Source: Bacteroidales bacterium (GTDB lineage: Bacteria > Bacteroidota > Bacteroidia > Bacteroidales > UBA932). Taken from it: a stretch of DNA of 64,000 nt. The notes under the pieces are model-generated. The model had not been told where the DNA came from. It saw nothing but the letters and a program-made list of their open reading frames with translations, and did not search any database. The position numbers were made by a program, and so were the translations under genes. Below, one piece after another: positions 7,698-16,481 of this stretch. The stretch spans positions 1-64,000 of the forward strand of contig JAGAIM010000087.1 in the NCBI GenBank assembly GCA_017626555.1, given 5' to 3'. Position 1 is the first letter of the stretch; each line of letters begins with the position of its first letter.

Positions 7698-8329
7698 TAA
7701 TTATTAGATTCCTCGACTTCGCTCGGAATGACAGGAGCATCGCATTCCTCAGTCAGCGGCATAGGTGTCTGACCGATGGCCTGGAATACCTTGGTAGCAA
7801 GAAGAAGACCGTCAGCGTATGCCCTTGATGTGATGGTCGATGCAGTTATCGCATCCACATCACCTCCGTCCTTCTTCACTGCAAGATCCTTCTGAGCAGG
7901 ATCCCAACCCTTGAACTGATCCGAAAATGCCGGCTCCACACACTTGGCTCCAAGACCTGGAGTTTCAGCCTGCGAAAGCACCTTTGTATTGCAGATGACA
8001 CCGTTCATATCGAAGCCGACCTTGATGGCAATCGGGCCTCCGAATCCTACAGGAGCCACATTGACAGCGCAGCCAACAGTGTTTCCCTGCGCATCGTATG
8101 CAAGATTGTAAGCGTAAGACGCTCCTTCAAAATCCACTGTCCTTTCTTCTTCTATCGTCACAGCGGACTCTGGAAGCACTTCCTTGATGGCCGCTTCATT
8201 CTTAGCCCTTGCTGCAGCATCGATAGGTTCCTTCGTCAAGGCATATACTCCTGCAAGAAGACTTGAACATACTATACATATCGCGAACAGACAGATGGTC
8301 ATATTCTTGAATGATGATTGTACTGCCAT
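7697..8329 (-). CDS. rnfG: Rnf complex FMN-binding subunit RnfG
   Basis: A 210-aa subunit with one N-terminal membrane helix (about residues 10-30) and a periplasmic FMN-binding domain. FMN is attached covalently to a Thr in the motif S/T-G-A-T-x-T. Here the block reads DAITASTITSRAY (about 160-171), so G-A is replaced by A-S and Thr167 is the likely acceptor. The last residues VIPSEVEESNN are not family-like: they are encoded by a dispersed repeat at 7707-7732 that forms the 3' end of the gene. The gene sits between rnfD and rnfE. Confidence 0.93.
   Translation of the reverse strand: MAVQSSFKNMTICLFAICIVCSSLLAGVYALTKEPIDAAARAKNEAAIKEVLPESAVTIEEERTVDFEGASYAYNLAYDAQGNTVGCAVNVAPVGFGGPIAIKVGFDMNGVICNTKVLSQAETPGLGAKCVEPAFSDQFKGWDPAQKDLAVKKDGGDVDAITASTITSRAYADGLLLATKVFQAIGQTPMPLTEECDAPVIPSEVEESNN
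7707..7732. repeat. Dispersed repeat ('VIPSEVEE' type) at the 3' end of rnfG
   Basis: GATTCCTCGACTTCGCTCGG then AATGAC is a well-known dispersed repeat in environmental and gut Bacteroidota; its reverse complement reads VIPSEVEES in one frame. Here it is in frame with rnfG and supplies that protein's last codons. Confidence 0.6.
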
Positions 8330-8332
8330 AAC

Positions 8333-9298
8333 CTATGCCCTCCCGTATTTCTTTGAATGGAACCACTTATTAAGAAGAGGAACCACAGAGTTCATAATAA
8401 GTATAGCGAATGACATTCCTTCAGGATATGCACCGAAGTAACGGATGAGCATCGTGATGATACCTATGCCGACTCCGAAGATGATGCCTCCGACATTGCT
8501 CATTGGAGAAGTCACATAATCAGTCGCCATAAAGATCGATCCGAGAAGAAGACCTCCTGTGAGAATATTGAAGACAGGGTCTGTATATTCGGCAGGATTG
8601 ATAAGCCAGAAGATGCCGGAGAACACTGCTACAGTTGCAATGATCGAAAGTGTGATATAAGGCTTGATCACCTTGCGTGCAAGGAGATAGATGAAGCCGA
8701 TGATCAGAGCGATAGCAGAAAGTTCACCTGCAGAACCACCGATATTATAGAAAAGCATATCCATATAGTCGAGGCTCTCGATCGCCGCTACGCCTCCTTC
8801 CTTTACAAGTCCCAGAGGAGTTGCACCTGAAAGCGCATCCAGACCTCCACCGATAAAGCCCTGAGGCCTTGTCCAGTCGGTCATATATGTCGGGAAGGAA
8901 ATAAGGAGGAACACTCGACCCACGATTGCAGGATTGAAGAGGTTCTGTCCCAGACCTCCGAAAGTCATCTTTGCAACGCCGATAGCGACTACTGCTCCGA
9001 TGAACACCACCCACCAAGGAGTTGTAGCAGGAAGGTTGAGAGCAAGAAGAATACCTGTAACCACTGCAGACATATCTCCGACAGTGCAGGATTTCTTCAA
9101 CAGATATTTAGTGATAAGGAACTCCAGCAGTACGCAGGAAGCCACACTTACGCCAAGCACCAGCAGTTCTGACCATCCGTAGAAGAGGACTGACACCAAT
9201 ACTGCCGGAAGCAAGGCAATCACAACATCCCTCATCAAGGACTTGGTAGAAGTCTTTGTATGAAGATGCGGTGAAGGTGAAACCAAAAGTTTATCCAT
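8333..9298 (-). CDS. rnfD: Rnf complex membrane subunit RnfD
   Basis: A 321-aa polytopic membrane protein (eight or more helices) of the RnfD/NqrB family. It carries a covalent FMN on the Thr of the SGAT motif, seen here as DALSGATPLGL with Thr160. The N-terminal SPSPHLHTKTST block and GQNLFNPAIVGRVFLL are also characteristic. RnfD passes electrons between the flavin of RnfG and the membrane Fe-S site and is the likely ion-translocating part. A 59-bp gap separates it from rnfC; rnfG follows after 3 bases. Confidence 0.95.
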   Translation of the reverse strand: MDKLLVSPSPHLHTKTSTKSLMRDVVIALLPAVLVSVLFYGWSELLVLGVSVASCVLLEFLITKYLLKKSCTVGDMSAVVTGILLALNLPATTPWWVVFIGAVVAIGVAKMTFGGLGQNLFNPAIVGRVFLLISFPTYMTDWTRPQGFIGGGLDALSGATPLGLVKEGGVAAIESLDYMDMLFYNIGGSAGELSAIALIIGFIYLLARKVIKPYITLSIIATVAVFSGIFWLINPAEYTDPVFNILTGGLLLGSIFMATDYVTSPMSNVGGIIFGVGIGIITMLIRYFGAYPEGMSFAILIMNSVVPLLNKWFHSKKYGRA

Positions 9299-9357
9299 TT
9301 TTTGATTAATTTAGTTATCAATTTAAGAGGCTGTCTGTTATAAGACAAAGGGCTTTG

Positions 9358-10722
9358 CTACTTTTTAGCCGTCCTGCCTCGAATAATTCTGATGACGTCG
9401 CCTTTTGCGATACGGATGATGTCCAGAAGAGGAATGTTTGCAGGACAACTGTAAAGACAGCATCCGCACTCGATGCAATCCTGGATTGCATTTTCCTCGA
9501 GTTCATCCATCATATTGTTACGGGCATATTTGTTCAGAAGGAACGGCTCGAGACCCATAGGGCAGGCCTCGGCACATTTTCCGCAACGGATGCAGGCCGA
9601 TTCCACTCCACGCACTGTCTGCTCCGCAGTAAGGTAAAGCAATGAAGATGAACCCTTTACAGTAGTAGCATCCATATTTGCTATAGCCTTACCCATCATC
9701 GGGCCACCGCTGATGATCTTGGCTGCCTTCTCAGGAATACCGCCGGCATATTCTGCGATATAGGACAGTGGCATACCGATACGGAACTTATAGTTGTGCT
9801 GCTTCTCCATAGGGAGGCAGTCACCTGTAATGGTCATAACATTGGTCACGAGAGGGATATTCTTCTGGACAGCCTCATATACAGCGAGGGATGTAGCCAC
9901 ATTCTGAACTACAGCACCTACATCGATAGGAAGTCCCATAGACTTCACCTGACGTCCCATCACAGCATCTATCAACTGTTTTTCACCTCCCTGAGGATAT
10001 TTCTTCTTGAGAGTCATCACAGAGATTCCCTCATATCCCTTGGCACTCCTCTGGAGTTCTGCAACAGCCGCAGCCATAGCCTTGATAGCCTCAGGCTTGT
10101 TCTCTTCGATGCCGATCACTGCCGGACATCCGCCGAGAACCTGCTTCATAATCGCCGCACCTACAACAATCTCTTTGCTTCTTTCAAGCATAATGCGGTA
10201 GTCGGATGTAAGATAAGGCTCACACTCCGCTCCATTGAGGATGAGGCAGTCAGCCTTCTTGCCCGGAGGCGGACAGAGTTTTACGTGTGCAGGGAAAGTC
10301 GCTCCTCCCAGACCGACCACACCGCACATCTTTATCTTTTCGAGTATTGCCTTGTTGTCCTCTGGAATCGCAGTCACGAGAGTGTCGGAAAGATCTGCTT
10401 CTTCAATCCACTCGTCACCCTCCACATCAATCTCGATATGAGTCATATTGTTTCCTGCGAGATCCTTACGCGGACCGACAGACTTCACAGTACCGGACAC
10501 AGATGAATGCACATACGCAGAAATGAATCCGGAAGGCTCTGCGATCACCTGGCCGACCTTTACCTGGTCACCAGCCTTCACGATCGGAGTGGCTGGGGCA
10601 CCAAGATGCTGGGCAACGGATATATATACCTTGGATGGAACAGGCAGAACCTCGATCTTGCAGTCTTTCGAGATTTTGCTGTCACTCGGGTGGATACCAC
10701 CTATTGAAAATGTCTTCATCAT
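9358..10722 (-). CDS. rnfC: Rnf complex NADH-binding subunit RnfC
   Basis: A 454-aa peripheral subunit that binds NAD(H) and FMN and two 4Fe-4S clusters. The NADH/FMN domain shows GVVGLGGATFPAHVK and LNGAECEPYLTSDYR. The clusters are bound by CIRCGKCAEACP (about 377-388) and CIECGCCLYSCP (about 416-427). It is the short form, without the long C-terminal repeat tail of E. coli RsxC. Two adjacent ATGs (10722 and 10719) are possible starts. It begins 4 bases after the rnfB stop. Confidence 0.95.
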   Translation of the reverse strand: MMKTFSIGGIHPSDSKISKDCKIEVLPVPSKVYISVAQHLGAPATPIVKAGDQVKVGQVIAEPSGFISAYVHSSVSGTVKSVGPRKDLAGNNMTHIEIDVEGDEWIEEADLSDTLVTAIPEDNKAILEKIKMCGVVGLGGATFPAHVKLCPPPGKKADCLILNGAECEPYLTSDYRIMLERSKEIVVGAAIMKQVLGGCPAVIGIEENKPEAIKAMAAAVAELQRSAKGYEGISVMTLKKKYPQGGEKQLIDAVMGRQVKSMGLPIDVGAVVQNVATSLAVYEAVQKNIPLVTNVMTITGDCLPMEKQHNYKFRIGMPLSYIAEYAGGIPEKAAKIISGGPMMGKAIANMDATTVKGSSSLLYLTAEQTVRGVESACIRCGKCAEACPMGLEPFLLNKYARNNMMDELEENAIQDCIECGCCLYSCPANIPLLDIIRIAKGDVIRIIRGRTAKK

Positions 10723-10726
10723 AGTC

Positions 10727-11629
10727 CTATGCCTCCTTATTTACAGTTTCAGCAGCCGGAGTTTCAGCAGGCTTTGGTGCTGCAGGAGCCTCCGGTTTCG
10801 GTTTGATTACTGGGAAGTTTACAGCGTGGATTGCTCCTGTAGGGCATTCAGCCACACACTTCTTGCAGAGTTTGCACTTGGTGAAGTCGATGTAAGCGAC
10901 ATTGTTCTCGACAGTGATTGCCTCGAACGGACATACTTTCGCACATTTGCCGCAGCCGATGCAGGCAGCCTTGCAGGCCTTTCTCGCTACCGCTCCCTTG
11001 TCTTTGTTTACGCAAGAGACGAAAACACGCATATTCCTGCGTCCTTTGTTGCGGAGTTCGATTATAGCCTTAGGACAAGCCTTCACACAGGCACCGCAGG
11101 CTGTACATTTTTCCTCATCGACTACAGGAAGACCTGTAGCAGGATCCATAGAGATAGCACCGAACTGACAGGCAGCGACGCAGTCGCCACACCCAAGACA
11201 GCCGAATGAGCAGCCAGTGTCGCCACTGTATAAAGCAGCCTTCACACGGCAGGACTGATATCCGCCGTACTCGTTTGTGCGAGGACGGTTCTCACAAGTT
11301 CCGTTGCAACGTACCACAGCGACCTGAGGCTCCTTTGCGGCAACCTCGACACCAAGCACTGCTGCAACCTTCTGCATTCCGTCATTGCCTCCCACAGGAC
11401 AGAAGCATTTGTCCAGATTCGGAGATGACTCGACGCAGAACTGAGCGAACGCACGACAGCCGGCCTGTCCGCAGCCTCCGCAATTTGCACCAGGCAATAC
11501 CTTCTCCACCTCGTCGATCCTTGGGTCTTCCTCCACCTTGAACTTTTCAGCCACAACATAGAGAACCACCGCCAGAAGCGCACCGAGAACGGTGAGGATT
11601 GCAATAGTCCAGATGATTGTTTGTGTCAT
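10727..11629 (-). CDS. rnfB: Rnf complex ferredoxin-type subunit RnfB
   Basis: A 300-aa subunit that accepts electrons from ferredoxin. An N-terminal membrane anchor (about 5-27) is followed by the RnfB Fe-S domain with Cys50, Cys53, Cys58 and Cys75 (ANCGGCGQAGC..CFCP). Then come several ferredoxin motifs, among them CLGCGDCVAACQ, CTACGACVKACP, CIGCGKCAKVCP and CKLCKKCVAECP. The Pro/Ala-rich tail (PEAPAAPKPAETPAAETV) is a flexible linker. It is one of the first two genes of the Rnf cluster, after the RseC-like gene. Confidence 0.95.
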   Translation of the reverse strand: MTQTIIWTIAILTVLGALLAVVLYVVAEKFKVEEDPRIDEVEKVLPGANCGGCGQAGCRAFAQFCVESSPNLDKCFCPVGGNDGMQKVAAVLGVEVAAKEPQVAVVRCNGTCENRPRTNEYGGYQSCRVKAALYSGDTGCSFGCLGCGDCVAACQFGAISMDPATGLPVVDEEKCTACGACVKACPKAIIELRNKGRRNMRVFVSCVNKDKGAVARKACKAACIGCGKCAKVCPFEAITVENNVAYIDFTKCKLCKKCVAECPTGAIHAVNFPVIKPKPEAPAAPKPAETPAAETVNKEA

Positions 11630-11666
11630 TACAGATATAATTTAGTTGTTTGTATGCATATTGAAA

Positions 11667-12083
11667 TCAGTCGATATAAAATTCGAACTGATCCGACAAT
11701 CTGTCTCTCAGAAGCCAGATGAACAAGTAATAAACACCGACACCGGCAATGGCAATGCCTCCTCTGAGATATTCGTTATCGATAACGGCAGACAAAGATA
11801 ATATTAAAATCATTAAAATCATCAAAGGAATCACGTATGATATCCACACCGCCTTCAATCCCATCGTCATCTTAGTCTTGACAAGTACCTCTTCACCGAC
11901 AGAACGCTGCGTATATGGATCCGTAGGCACCATAATTATCTTGTCCTGCTCCTCCGACATTCCGCACAATCCCTTTGCGTGACACTCTGAGCAGGCACTG
12001 GAAACCACGATCTCCACAGTAGTGAAATCCGGTGTGATTTCGACTATCTTTCCGGTATGAACAATTTCATTCTTCTTTGCCAT
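11667..12083 (-). CDS. rseC: RseC/SoxR-reducing-system family membrane protein
   Basis: A 138-aa protein with a small N-terminal domain carrying a four-Cys cluster (SACSECHAKGLCGMSE, about 28-43) and two membrane helices (about 78-98 and 105-126). This is the RseC layout. In enterobacteria RseC works with Rsx/Rnf to keep the SoxR Fe-S cluster reduced; in Bacteroidota the gene is regularly the first of the rnf operon. The adjacency here supports a role as an Rnf assembly or redox partner. It starts 4 bases after the DUF3108 gene. Confidence 0.88.
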   Translation of the reverse strand: MAKKNEIVHTGKIVEITPDFTTVEIVVSSACSECHAKGLCGMSEEQDKIIMVPTDPYTQRSVGEEVLVKTKMTMGLKAVWISYVIPLMILMILILSLSAVIDNEYLRGGIAIAGVGVYYLFIWLLRDRLSDQFEFYID

Positions 12084-12087
12084 ATCA

Positions 12088-12963
12088 TTATTTTTTCTTT
12101 TGTACCAAAGATGTGAAAGGATGCTTCAAACCTTCCCAGCCCGTCATACGCCCCGACGCTGTTCCCACAAGCAGAGGCGCCTCAAAATAGACAGGAAGCC
12201 TGTTTTCGTCATCCGTAACCCATATAAGCATATCCTCCTCGCCTTTGAACACCTCGCCTTCAAGCAACTTGGCAGCAAACTTGATGGTGTTGACCGAGCC
12301 TAAGCCCTTCACCTTTATAGTCTCTCTGCCATATAGAATGAAATATACATTATATACATCATCGTCTATGGCAAAGGTCATCGGATACTTCCTTCCCGGC
12401 TCCACAGCATCGAAATCCATATTCCTCGCATAAAAGAAAAGCGCAGGAAGGTCGAAAGTACAGGGCGTGAGAGGAATCTGCAGGAATCTCGTACCTTTCT
12501 TGGAAGAATACACCTCGGCTTCTATCTGTGGATCTGCGGCAGCCCAGTCATAGTGATAGGTATTTCTGGCTTCATATCCGCCCTCATACGTATCGCGTGT
12601 GAATTTCAGAGGTCTCAGACCATCTCTGGTAAACCAGGACTTGAAATCTTCCCTTACTTTGAAGAATATGTCGAACATTTTCGTTGTCTTTCCAAAGACA
12701 GAGCAGAGGAATGCCTTATGCCCATTGTATGTCAAGGTATCCAGAGAAACTGTTGCATTGCCGACATCAGTATTGATTGCTCCCCATTTATAGTGCAGTA
12801 CAAAATCCATCCTCTCCCCGGCCTTGAAAGCAAGATCTTCTTCAGTAACAGCCTTTACAGGCACACAGGATGTACCTTTCAAATCAAGATTCTCCTGTGC
12901 GTGCGTAAGGCCGCAAGCCATACACATACACAGGAGAACAAATAGATTCCGTATAATACTCAT
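12088..12963 (-). CDS. DUF3108 periplasmic protein
   Basis: A 291-aa protein with a signal peptide (residues 1-22, ..ACGLTHA) and a DUF3108-type beta-rich body: FKAGERMDFVLHYKWG, VFGKTTKMFDIFFKVRE, YEARNTYHYDW and LPVYFEAPLLVGTASGRM. Members of the family are exported beta-rich proteins related in fold to lipid-carrier proteins, with no settled function. It lies between dnaB and the rseC-rnf cluster, 4 bases from rseC, so it is probably co-transcribed with them. Confidence 0.8.
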   Translation of the reverse strand: MSIIRNLFVLLCMCMACGLTHAQENLDLKGTSCVPVKAVTEEDLAFKAGERMDFVLHYKWGAINTDVGNATVSLDTLTYNGHKAFLCSVFGKTTKMFDIFFKVREDFKSWFTRDGLRPLKFTRDTYEGGYEARNTYHYDWAAADPQIEAEVYSSKKGTRFLQIPLTPCTFDLPALFFYARNMDFDAVEPGRKYPMTFAIDDDVYNVYFILYGRETIKVKGLGSVNTIKFAAKLLEGEVFKGEEDMLIWVTDDENRLPVYFEAPLLVGTASGRMTGWEGLKHPFTSLVQKKK

Positions 12964-12987
12964 AGCATCAACCTTTTATGTTGAAGG

Positions 12988-14508
12988 CTACATAAATTCA
13001 TCATTTGTGCCGAACTCGTTCATCGACATCGGATCAGGGCCGAACGGCACATCATCATTCATAGCCGAAGCCACCGGCATCGAATTGGCCTGGCTCACAA
13101 GGCTTTCCTGCTCGTCAACGAAACGCACCTCATCTGCACGGAAACGCATATCCACATCAGCGATGGAACCGTTCCTGTGCTTCGCGATGATGATCTGTGT
13201 CCTTCCTACGTCATCCGGATCATCTGAAAGTCCCTGATAATCATAACGATGGATAAAGATAACCATATCGGCATCCTGCTCGATTGATCCTGACTCTCGA
13301 AGGTCGCTCAATTGCGGACGGCGGTTGCTGCCCTGACGGTTTTCTGACTGACGCGACAACTGTGAAAGAGCGATGATCGGAACATTCATCTCCTTTGCCG
13401 TCGCCTTGAGGGTTCGCGAGATTGCTGCGACTTCCTGCTCTCGCATTCCACGAAGTTCGGACGGTCCCTGCATCAACTGAAGGTAATCCACGACTATCAG
13501 CCTTACACCTTTCTGCTTCACCAGTTTCTTCACTTTGGAGCGGAACTCCATCACTGGAAGAGACGGAGTGTCATCTATATATATAGGAGCCTTTGCGAGC
13601 CTCTTGAGTTGGATATCGAGTTGCTGCCATTCCCAATCCTGGAGTTTGACTCCTCCCTTAATCTTGTCCGCACTCAATTTGGTCTCGGACACCATCATAC
13701 GGTTGGCAAGTTGCTTGGCAGGCATCTCAAGAGAAAATATGGCCACCGGCATATTGAAATCCACAGCCGCATTACGAGCCACATTGACAACGAAGGCTGT
13801 CTTTCCGACAGAAGGGCGCGCCGCAAGGATTATCAGGTCTGACGCCTGCCATCCGAGGGTAATCTTGTCTATGGATGGGAAGCCCGAAGGCACTCCGCTC
13901 AGACCATCTGAATCCTGACGTTTCTGAAGATCCTCCAAAGCCTCGTTGATGACCTTTCCGATCTCCTGCACATCCTTCTTTACATTGTTCTGTATGGCAG
14001 CGAAAAGTTTTGTCTGTGCAGTATCTATGAGATCGTCGATATTCACCGACTCATCATACGAAGTCTTAAGGATATCGTACGAGGCAGTGATCAGTTCCCT
14101 CTGGATGCATTTCTGCTTCAGGACTCTTATGTAATACTCAATATGAGCAGCCGCTCCGATCTTCTGAGAAAGCCGTGCAAGAGTAATGGTGCCGCCTATG
14201 GATTCCAGATTGCCCTGTTCCTTAAGTTTCTGAGACACAGACAAAAGATCCAAGGCGATATGTTCATTGTTCAGTGAACTCATCGCCTCGAATATCATTC
14301 TGTGCTTTTCGCTATAGAAACAACCCGGAGTGAGTTCATCCATAGCCTCATCCACACAGTTCGGCTCAATCAGGAGCGCTCCAAGGACAGCCTCTTCCAC
14401 ATCAAGAGCCTGAGGCGGTCTGTTTCCCATCTCAAGCCCAAGTGTATCAAGATTGACCGACGGATTCTTCTTCCTGACAGAGGTCCTTCTTTTACCCTCT
14501 TCAGCCAT
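12988..14508 (-). CDS. dnaB: Replicative DNA helicase DnaB
   Basis: A 506-aa RecA-fold hexameric helicase that unwinds DNA at the replication fork. The N-terminal DnaB domain begins ALDVEEAVLGALLIEPN. The C-terminal motor has Walker A ARPSVGKTAFVV, Walker B RLIVVDYLQLM and the arginine-finger region LSQLSRQSENR. The last 40 residues form a low-complexity acidic tail rich in Met and Asp. No intein is present. It ends 24 bases before the DUF3108 gene and begins 8 bases after the zinc-ribbon gene. Confidence 0.97.
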   Translation of the reverse strand: MAEEGKRRTSVRKKNPSVNLDTLGLEMGNRPPQALDVEEAVLGALLIEPNCVDEAMDELTPGCFYSEKHRMIFEAMSSLNNEHIALDLLSVSQKLKEQGNLESIGGTITLARLSQKIGAAAHIEYYIRVLKQKCIQRELITASYDILKTSYDESVNIDDLIDTAQTKLFAAIQNNVKKDVQEIGKVINEALEDLQKRQDSDGLSGVPSGFPSIDKITLGWQASDLIILAARPSVGKTAFVVNVARNAAVDFNMPVAIFSLEMPAKQLANRMMVSETKLSADKIKGGVKLQDWEWQQLDIQLKRLAKAPIYIDDTPSLPVMEFRSKVKKLVKQKGVRLIVVDYLQLMQGPSELRGMREQEVAAISRTLKATAKEMNVPIIALSQLSRQSENRQGSNRRPQLSDLRESGSIEQDADMVIFIHRYDYQGLSDDPDDVGRTQIIIAKHRNGSIADVDMRFRADEVRFVDEQESLVSQANSMPVASAMNDDVPFGPDPMSMNEFGTNDEFM

Positions 14509-14516
14509 CGGTACTA

Positions 14517-15326
14517 TTATTCAAATTCCGGATTTACAAGGATTCTTCCGCAATACTCGCAGACAATCATCTTCTTGTTTGAAGCGATATCGATAAGTCT
14601 CTGCGGAGCGATAGTATTGAAGCATCCACCGCAGGCATTGCCATTGAATACAGACACCACTGCAAGATGATTGTTGCAACTCTGTCTGATGTGGTCGTAT
14701 GCGCTCATTGTCCTTTCATCGATCTTTGCTGCGCACGCCTCCCTGTTGGCACGAAGGATTTCCTCATCCTTTGAAGTTGACTCTACGATAGTTGCAAGTT
14801 CCTGCTTCTTCGCCTTGAGGTCTTCTGCCCTTACGGCAATCTTCTCTTTCACCACCTCGAGTTCATTCTTCTTCGAGAAGATATGCTCCTTGGTCTCGTT
14901 GATATGCTTCTCTGCAATCTGTCGGAGCAGACCCTGATTCTCGATTTCCTTATTAAGGGAGTCATACTCACGGCTGTTTGCCACATTCTCGAGTTGAGAT
15001 CTGTATTTCTCGATCTGAGCGTCACACTCTGTGATTCCGAGTTTATTCTCTGTTATGAACTTGCTGTATTCCTCGATCATCTCCGAAACACGCGCAGCCT
15101 TAGCCTTGAGTTCAGCGATCTCTGTCTCAAGAGCCTCTACCTCCATAGGAAGTTCGCCTCTGAGTTGGAGAATCTTGTCAATTGCTGTATCTGCCTGCTG
15201 GAGAGCATAGAGTGTCTGAAGTTTCTCGCTGACACTAAGGTCTGAATCCGCGAAATTCTTCTGGATGGACACAAACGTCTCTCTCTGGTCGATCGGAGTT
15301 TCGATCTTCTTTGTCTTTTTAGCCAT
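14517..15326 (-). CDS. Coiled-coil zinc-ribbon protein (zf-RING_7 / CdsZ-like)
   Basis: A 269-aa protein with a long coiled coil (about residues 30-200, heptads of Leu, Ile, Glu and Lys) and a C-terminal zinc ribbon with two CxxC pairs, CGGC and CEYC (about 232-262). This is the common 'C4-type zinc ribbon domain' protein of many bacteria, called CdsZ in Chlamydia. Its role is unclear, with nucleic-acid binding suggested. In Bacteroidota it usually lies beside the Nif3-family gene, as here (6 bases away). Confidence 0.85.
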   Translation of the reverse strand: MAKKTKKIETPIDQRETFVSIQKNFADSDLSVSEKLQTLYALQQADTAIDKILQLRGELPMEVEALETEIAELKAKAARVSEMIEEYSKFITENKLGITECDAQIEKYRSQLENVANSREYDSLNKEIENQGLLRQIAEKHINETKEHIFSKKNELEVVKEKIAVRAEDLKAKKQELATIVESTSKDEEILRANREACAAKIDERTMSAYDHIRQSCNNHLAVVSVFNGNACGGCFNTIAPQRLIDIASNKKMIVCEYCGRILVNPEFE

Positions 15327-15331
15327 ATCGC

Positions 15332-16114
15332 TTAAAAATAAAATATCGGGTTACTATATATATTCTGAGTAATGCGAACCGCAAAGGTAGGAAAATTTTT
15401 CTTTATCAAAGAAAATAAAATATCAACTATCTCTATTTCACTTTCATAATGTCCTATATCCATAATCATAAAGCCATCCTCGGTGAAGAAATTGTGATAT
15501 GATATGTCACCGCTGATATACAATTGGGCTCCGGATCTTCTGGCTGCACCTATCAAGGATCCTCCAGAACCTCCGCACATAGCGACTCTGGTTATCATTC
15601 CTTCAAGAGGCTTCGAGGTTCTCATCGCCTTCAATGAGAAGCGTTCTTTCACCAGACGTATCGCCTCGTCGGCTGAAATCGGCGTATGCAGATCTCCCAC
15701 GACTCCCAGACCGGTTCCCTCACCATCTTCGTCAAGAATGGATACGTTCTCCAGTCCCAGTCTTGCTGCCATCGCGCCGCTCACTCCCGCTACTACCTTA
15801 TCAGCACTGGTATGAGCCGCATATATGCTTATACCTGCCTGTATGGCCTTGATGACCGCCTGGCCCACCTGATTGTCGGGAGATATCTTCTTCAATCCCG
15901 AAAATATAAGAGGATGATGCGTCACAATCATATCGGCTCCGCAAGCGACCGCCTCGTCCACGAGTTCAGGAGTGCAGTCCAGCCCTAAGAGCACACCGGA
16001 CACCGAGGCATCAGGAGAACCTATGCACAAGCCACTGTTATCCCACCCCTCCTGAAGAGAAAGCGGGGCGAAATCTTCAATCACTCTTATGACATCCTTG
16101 ACCTTGTATTCCAT
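15332..16114 (-). CDS. Nif3-like dinuclear metal centre protein
   Basis: A 260-aa Nif3/YbgI (DUF34) protein, a hexameric ring with a two-metal site. Metal-ligand blocks are THHPLIF, YAAHTSADK, GDISYH and DIGHYESE. Some relatives act as GTP cyclohydrolase I-like enzymes, but the general function is unproven. The frame is open to 16255; I start at the ATG at 16114 because MEYKVKDVIRVIEDFAP is the family N-terminus and the extra 47 residues overlap the MerR gene. Neighbours suggest one transcript from the M23 genes down to dnaB. Confidence 0.9.
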   Translation of the reverse strand: MEYKVKDVIRVIEDFAPLSLQEGWDNSGLCIGSPDASVSGVLLGLDCTPELVDEAVACGADMIVTHHPLIFSGLKKISPDNQVGQAVIKAIQAGISIYAAHTSADKVVAGVSGAMAARLGLENVSILDEDGEGTGLGVVGDLHTPISADEAIRLVKERFSLKAMRTSKPLEGMITRVAMCGGSGGSLIGAARRSGAQLYISGDISYHNFFTEDGFMIMDIGHYESEIEIVDILFSLIKKNFPTFAVRITQNIYSNPIFYF

Positions 16115-16124
16115 ACCTGCAGCA

Positions 16125-16442
16125 TTAAAGTTCTTCACGTATCTCCGCCAGTTGGGCACGTATGGTCTTGAGAGACTCAAGCACGCGAGCCTTGCTGACC
16201 ACATCTTTCCTGTCTCCCTTGAGTCTTTTGGCTGCCCCCTCCAGAGTAAGCCCATCGACCTTCACCAGCACGTGTATGTGCTTGAGAGTCTCCAGATCCT
16301 CTTTGGTGAAGAGACGGTTACCCTTGGCATTTCTCTTGGGCTTGATATATTTCGGGAATTCATTGGCCCAGAAGCGGACCAAAGATGTGCTTTCCCCCAA
16401 GAGCCCGGCAACTTCGCCGATTGTATATAGATATTTTTCCAT
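16125..16442 (-). CDS. MerR-family transcriptional regulator
   Basis: A 105-aa protein with the winged helix of the MerR family: YTIGEVAGLLGESTSLVRFW (helix-turn-helix), GNRLFTKEDLETLKHIHVL (wing and linker), and a short C-terminal coiled coil. There is no Cys-rich effector-binding domain, so it is probably a constitutive or protein-responsive regulator of the short type common in Bacteroidota. It lies between the peptidase pair and nif3. Confidence 0.9.
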   Translation of the reverse strand: MEKYLYTIGEVAGLLGESTSLVRFWANEFPKYIKPKRNAKGNRLFTKEDLETLKHIHVLVKVDGLTLEGAAKRLKGDRKDVVSKARVLESLKTIRAQLAEIREEL

Positions 16443-16481
16443 AATATTGTTGTTACAGACATCCTTGGTCAGACGATTGCG

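Noticed and set aside
9796-10506. 236-codon open frame antisense to rnfC
   Set aside because: RnfC on the other strand has full family motifs; the frame is a by-product of codon bias.
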